The position numbers and the translations under genes were made by a program. A stretch of 9,302 nucleotides of DNA. It comes from Comamonadaceae bacterium (lineage in GTDB: Bacteria; Pseudomonadota; Gammaproteobacteria; Burkholderiales; Burkholderiaceae_C). Shown in pieces: positions 6,516 through 9,302 of the stretch. Under the pieces are notes generated by a model, which saw only the letters and a list, made by a program, of their open reading frames with translations, was not told where the DNA came from and made no database searches. The DNA lies in contig CANGML010000045.1 in NCBI GenBank assembly GCA_947454585.1, positions 1 through 9,302 on the forward strand. Reading direction: 5' to 3'. Numbering within the stretch: position 1 is the first letter of the stretch; every line of letters starts with the position of its first letter.

Positions 6516-6529
6516 GATAAAATGAGCGC
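6516..6529 (+). promoter_or_regulatory. -10-like element immediately upstream of kdsD
   Basis: GATAAAAT (6516-6523) contains TAAAAT, five of six bases of the -10 consensus. Initiation six to seven nt further would fall on the A of the kdsD ATG (6530), implying a leaderless or nearly leaderless mRNA. No Shine-Dalgarno precedes the ATG, which fits. No good -35 hexamer is seen, so the promoter is tentative. Confidence 0.4.
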
Positions 6530-7543
6530 ATGACCCCAAACCATGCACACGGCACCAGCGCCCCTGAGTCATTGAGCGACCAGCGCATATTGCAACTGGC
6601 CCACGAGACCCTAGAGATCGAAGCGGATGCCGTTCGTTATTTGCGCAACGGGCTATCGCCCAGTTTTGTGCGAGCCGTTCGAGCGATTCTCAATGTCACG
6701 GGACGCGTGGTCGTGATGGGCATGGGCAAAAGCGGCCATGTGGGTCGAAAAATGACAGCCACGTTGGCGTCCACAGGAACGCCCGCCATGTTTGTGCACC
6801 CGGCGGAGGCCAGCCATGGTGATCTGGGCATGGTCAAAGACACGGACCTGGTGATAGCCATTTCCAACAGCGGGGAAAGCGATGAGCTCGCGGCTATCTT
6901 GCCTGTTCTCAAACGCCAAGGCGTGCCGTTGGTAGCGTTGACAGGGGGGGCGCAGTCGACCCTTGCCCACCATGCAGACATCGTTTTGAACACGGGTGTC
7001 TTAAAAGAGGCCTGTCCGCTCAATTTAGCACCAACAGCCAGCACCACGGCGCAGATGGCGATGGGCGATGCGTTGGCGGTGGCTTTGTTGGACGCGCGTG
7101 GCTTCAAGGCGGAAGACTTTGCGCGCTCACATCCTGGAGGTGCTTTGGGCCGCCGTTTGCTCACCCATGTGAGCGATGTGATGCGCAGCGGCGATGCGGT
7201 ACCACGCGTTCTTCCCGAAACCAGCTTCAGTGATTTGATGCGAGAGATGAGCGCTAAAGGGTTGGGCGCATCGGCCATCGTCGATGCGCATCAACATGTG
7301 TTGGGCATTTTTACGGATGGCGATTTGCGTCGGTTGATTGAAAAAGGTACCGACATGCGCGCCCTCACAGCGCAACAGGTGATGCATGTCAGTCCGCGTA
7401 CCGTGCGCGCAAGCGCACTCGCGGCAGAAGCCGCCGAGCTGATGGAGTTGTACCGCATCACCAGTGTGCTGGTGGTGGATGACCAAGGCGTCTTGTGTGG
7501 CGCAATCAACACCAATGATTTGATGCGTGCGAAAGTTATTTGA
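6530..7543 (+). CDS. kdsD: D-arabinose 5-phosphate isomerase (Kdo pathway)
   Basis: The enzyme interconverts ribulose 5-phosphate and arabinose 5-phosphate, the first committed step to the LPS sugar Kdo. The 337-residue product has an N-terminal SIS sugar-isomerase domain (about 35-205: GMGKSGHVGRK at 64-74, SNSGESDE at 112-119, KEACPLNLAPT at 159-169, HPGGALGRRL at 201-210). Two CBS domains follow (about 214-272 and 283-335, with GIFTDGDLRR at 259-268). Aligning E. coli KdsD puts its catalytic K59, E111, E152 and H193 at K67, E119, E160 and H201, all retained. It begins 26 nt after mnmE and its stop shares one base with the kdsC start (TGATG). KpsF/GutQ paralogues have the same fold, but the kdsC-lptC neighbours favour KdsD. 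A run of seven G (6944-6950) lies within the coding sequence. Confidence 0.96.
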   Translation: MTPNHAHGTSAPESLSDQRILQLAHETLEIEADAVRYLRNGLSPSFVRAVRAILNVTGRVVVMGMGKSGHVGRKMTATLASTGTPAMFVHPAEASHGDLGMVKDTDLVIAISNSGESDELAAILPVLKRQGVPLVALTGGAQSTLAHHADIVLNTGVLKEACPLNLAPTASTTAQMAMGDALAVALLDARGFKAEDFARSHPGGALGRRLLTHVSDVMRSGDAVPRVLPETSFSDLMREMSAKGLGASAIVDAHQHVLGIFTDGDLRRLIEKGTDMRALTAQQVMHVSPRTVRASALAAEAAELMELYRITSVLVVDDQGVLCGAINTNDLMRAKVI

Positions 7544-8097
7544 TGAACCCCCATACCCCTGCGCTCAATTTTGATCCCGCCTTGTTGTTGCGCGCACAGG
7601 GCGTGCGCGTGGCCTTCTTCGATGTTGACGGGGTTCTCACGGATGGGGGCTTGTTGTTCACGGAAAGCGGTGAAACCATCAAACGCTTTTCTACTTTGGA
7701 TGGCCATGGCTTGAAGATGTTGCAAAAAGCGGGCATCACACCTGCCGTCATCACGGGGCGAGACAGCCTCCCCTTGCGCGCTCGACTGCAAGCGTTAGGC
7801 ATCACGCATGTGCGCTACGGGACCGAAGACAAAGCGCCGGCCGCACAAGAAATTTTGACGGAGCTCGGCCTTGAATGGCAGCAAGCAGCGCATATGGGTG
7901 ACGACTGGCCAGATTTGGCGGTGATGACGCGTGCCACATTTGCTTGTGCTCCCTGCAATGCACATATCGAAGTAAAAGCTGTGGCGCACTACGTGACCCA
8001 ACGCGAAGGTGGCCAAGGGGCTGTGCGCGAGTTCTGCGACTTGTTGCTGGTGGCCAGCGGTCGTTATGCCGATTTGCTCAACGGCTATATCGCATGA
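7543..8097 (+). CDS. kdsC: 3-deoxy-D-manno-octulosonate 8-phosphate phosphatase
   Basis: KdsC removes the phosphate from Kdo 8-phosphate to give free Kdo for LPS inner core. The 184-residue protein is a capless HAD phosphatase: motif I DVDGVLTDG at 27-35 (D27 nucleophile, D29 acid/base), motif II TGRDS at 71-75, motif III K97, and motif IV GDDWPDL at 119-125 (D120, D121 for magnesium). HGLKMLQKAG (55-64) and GGQGAVREFCDLLL (156-169) are typical of KdsC, including the C-terminal segment that lies over a neighbouring active site in the tetramer. ATG 7543 overlaps the kdsD stop by one base; a TTG one codon earlier is possible but less likely. The stop overlaps the lptC start (ATGA). Confidence 0.96.
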   Translation: MNPHTPALNFDPALLLRAQGVRVAFFDVDGVLTDGGLLFTESGETIKRFSTLDGHGLKMLQKAGITPAVITGRDSLPLRARLQALGITHVRYGTEDKAPAAQEILTELGLEWQQAAHMGDDWPDLAVMTRATFACAPCNAHIEVKAVAHYVTQREGGQGAVREFCDLLLVASGRYADLLNGYIA

Positions 8098-8741
8098 GCG
8101 TTGGCACACAAGTTTCTTGGGGGTTGCGAGTTCGCCGCACTTGGGATTCCCTGTCGGTTTATTTGCCCATTGTGTTGATGGGTTTGATGGCCATGAGCAC
8201 CTATTGGCTGGTGCGTAATACACCCGAGGCACGAGAGGCAGAGCTTGAAGCGGCGCCGCGCCATGTGCCAGATTATTTCATGCGTGACTTTTCGGTTCGG
8301 GTATTTGGCGCTGACGGAAAACTTAAAAGTGAAATGCTTGGCATTGAAGGCCGGCATTTTCCAGACACTGACACGCTTGAAATTGACAAACCCCGGATAC
8401 GGATTTTGGGTGCAGAAGGACGATTGACAACCGCAACTGCTCAACGCGGTTTGATTAATTCAGATGGTTCCGAAGTTCAGCTATTTGAGCGAGCCGTGGT
8501 GGTGCGAGAGGCTTCGACAAACGTGCAAGGCCAAGTCACACCGCGCAGTGAACTGCATAGCGACTTCTTGCATTTGTTCGCTAATACAGAGCAAGTGAAA
8601 ACACATGTACCGGTTGTGTTGGTGCGGGGACGTGGCGATCGCTTCACGGCCGATGCGATGCATTACGACAACCTTGACCGTGTGATGCAACTCAAAGGCC
8701 GTGTGCGCGGTACGCTGCAACCCCCCAAAGATAAAAAATAA
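8094..8741 (+). CDS. lptC: LPS export ABC transporter periplasmic protein LptC
   Basis: LptC is the single-pass inner-membrane protein that passes LPS from the LptB2FG transporter to the periplasmic LptA bridge. The 215-residue product has a short cytoplasmic N terminus, one membrane segment at about 21-40, and a periplasmic beta-jellyroll domain. The domain includes PDYFMRDFSVRVFGADGKL (59-77), HFPDTDTLEIDKPRI (88-102) and, near the end, GDRFTADAMHYDN with MQLKGRVRGTL. It is somewhat longer than the 191-residue E. coli protein. The ATG at 8094 overlaps the kdsC stop; a longer in-frame extension back to 7944 runs through kdsC and is rejected. lptA and lptB, usual downstream partners, are absent: a terminator and a convergent gene follow. 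Similarity in this family is low, but the architecture and operon make the call firm. Confidence 0.93.
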   Translation: MSVGTQVSWGLRVRRTWDSLSVYLPIVLMGLMAMSTYWLVRNTPEAREAELEAAPRHVPDYFMRDFSVRVFGADGKLKSEMLGIEGRHFPDTDTLEIDKPRIRILGAEGRLTTATAQRGLINSDGSEVQLFERAVVVREASTNVQGQVTPRSELHSDFLHLFANTEQVKTHVPVVLVRGRGDRFTADAMHYDNLDRVMQLKGRVRGTLQPPKDKK

Positions 8742-8752
8742 CGCGTCATCAA

Positions 8753-8776
8753 AAAAGGCTCCCTAGGGAGCCTTTT
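8753..8776. terminator. Bidirectional palindromic terminator between lptC and the RRM gene
   Basis: AAAAGGCTCCCT (8753-8764) is followed directly by its reverse complement (8765-8776), a perfect 24-bp palindrome. Folding with a CTAG loop leaves a 10-bp stem. The lptC transcript then reads TTTTGATT. The minus-strand transcript ends in a run of six T (complement of 8751-8756), starting about 20 nt after the RRM gene stop. One element can therefore serve both convergent genes. Confidence 0.88.
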
Positions 8777-8797
8777 GATTTGCGTGAAGCAGATCGA

Positions 8798-9235
8798 TCA
8801 GTAGCCACCACCGCCACCGCCGCCGAAACCACCTCGGCCGCCGCCACCGCCACCGCCTTCACGACGACCGCCGCCAGCACCGCCACCGCCATAGGGGCTA
8901 CGGAAACCGCCGCCGCCGCCTTCACGGCCACCACCACCGTAGCCACCACCACCACCACCGAAACCGCCAGAGCGGGGGGGGCGTGGCTCCATGGGGCGTG
9001 CTTCGTTGACCACCAAGCTACGACCACCCAAAGGCGCGCCGTTCATGCCTTCGATGGCGGCTTGCGCTTCCGCATCGCTGCCCATTTCTACGAAACCAAA
9101 ACCTTTGGAGCGGCCTGTGTCGCGCTCCATCATGACCTTGGCGCTCGTCACAGAACCGAACTGTCCGAAAGACTGCTCAAGATCGCTGTCACGTACCGAA
9201 TACGGCAAATTGCCGACGTACAGTTTATTGCCCAT
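8798..9235 (-). CDS. RRM RNA-binding protein with glycine-rich C-terminal tail
   Basis: The 145-residue protein has one RNA recognition motif (about 3-80) with RNP2 LYVGNL at 5-10 and RNP1 KGFGFVEM at 44-51, so the RNA-stacking aromatics Y6, F46 and F48 are present. It continues into a tail (about 90-145) made almost wholly of glycine with scattered R, E, F, Y and S, ending in tyrosine. Such small Gly-rich RRM proteins occur in cyanobacteria, where some are cold-induced, and in many betaproteobacteria. They bind single-stranded RNA, and the tail is expected to be disordered. RNA targets here are unknown. ATG 9235 is chosen because AAAGGAG lies 8 nt upstream; the GTG at 9256 would translate that signal. 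The gene converges on lptC. A run of eight C (opposite 8974-8981) at the RRM-tail junction is a slippage-prone spot. Confidence 0.93.
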   Translation of the reverse strand: MGNKLYVGNLPYSVRDSDLEQSFGQFGSVTSAKVMMERDTGRSKGFGFVEMGSDAEAQAAIEGMNGAPLGGRSLVVNEARPMEPRPPRSGGFGGGGGGYGGGGREGGGGGFRSPYGGGGAGGGRREGGGGGGGRGGFGGGGGGGY

Positions 9236-9239
9236 GGAT

Positions 9240-9278
9240 GGGACTCCTTTAAACACAAAAACAAAGCGATGGAGTCCC
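9240..9278 (-). promoter_or_regulatory. Leader hairpin sequestering the Shine-Dalgarno of the RRM gene
   Basis: On the minus strand GGGACTCC (9278-9271) is perfectly complementary to GGAGTCCC (9247-9240) across a 23-nt U-rich loop. The 3' arm contains GGAG, the core of the AAAGGAG ribosome binding site (9250-9244), which lies 8 nt before the ATG at 9235. When folded, the Shine-Dalgarno would be paired. This looks like a translational switch, possibly thermal or protein-controlled, but function is inferred from pairing alone. Confidence 0.55.
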
Positions 9279-9302
9279 GAACCGAAACTAACCGATCACC
9301 AA

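Noticed and set aside
6637..7278. 213-codon minus-strand frame opposite kdsD
   Set aside because: Long antisense frames are common opposite GC-rich genes; no motif or ribosome binding signal supports it, while KdsD is fully conserved.
7944..8093. 50-residue upstream extension of LptC
   Set aside because: It runs entirely through kdsC in another frame; the ATGA overlap start at 8094 gives a normal N-terminal membrane anchor.
8801..8975. CCGCCACC-type repeats considered as a CRISPR or satellite array
   Set aside because: The repetition is the glycine codon pattern of the protein tail, with no unique spacers or fixed unit length.
8749..9027. 92-codon Ala/Val-rich minus-strand frame in the RRM gene
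   Set aside because: It is the shifted frame of the glycine-codon repeats, lacks its own start signals, and runs through the terminator; kept only as a possible slippage product.

Overview
This window is a chromosomal replication-origin neighbourhood from a betaproteobacterium, most likely Burkholderiales and probably Comamonadaceae. The genus is not determinable by eye; a freshwater Limnohabitans- or Rhodoferax-like organism would fit. Grounds for this: the divergent dnaN-dnaA / rpmH-rnpA-yidD-yidC-mnmE arrangement, a DnaA N-terminal domain and an RnpA core (KRWAKRAATRN) that look like that family, and moderate GC content.

Layout. Positions 1-626 hold the 5' part of dnaN on the minus strand, running off the left edge. 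Positions 627-858 are a non-coding dnaN-dnaA gap with DnaA boxes, four tandem TAG triplets, a T-rich stretch and a 12-bp palindrome; this is the best candidate for the unwinding part of oriC. dnaA (859-2271, minus) follows. A second non-coding gap (2272-2476) carries three more DnaA boxes, a dnaA promoter with one box inside its spacer, and a divergent extended -10 promoter for rpmH followed by a short leader hairpin. Rightwards on the plus strand come rpmH, rnpA, yidD and yidC, tightly packed (yidD overlaps rnpA and yidC overlaps yidD). A very strong hairpin terminator lies after yidC, only 13 nt before the mnmE start. After mnmE comes an overlapping three-gene unit, kdsD-kdsC-lptC (Kdo synthesis and LPS export), preceded by a -10-like element placed so that the mRNA could be leaderless. 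lptC ends at a perfectly palindromic bidirectional terminator shared with a convergent minus-strand gene. That gene encodes a small RRM RNA-binding protein with a glycine-rich tail.

How the genes work together. DnaA and DnaN initiate replication and clamp the polymerase. rpmH and rnpA supply ribosomal protein L34 and the RNase P protein. YidD and YidC serve membrane-protein insertion. MnmE modifies the tRNA wobble uridine. KdsD and KdsC make the Kdo sugar of LPS inner core, and LptC is the bitopic bridge component of the LPS exporter; lptA and lptB, often next to it, are not here.

No new multi-gene system, mobile element, CRISPR array or tRNA/rRNA gene is present: the coding content is conserved housekeeping. 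The unusual signals are regulatory. They are an SD-sequestering hairpin in the leader of the RRM gene, a DnaA-trio-like origin element, DnaA boxes embedded in the dnaA promoter and leader, a possibly leaderless kdsD, and a terminator inserted directly before mnmE.
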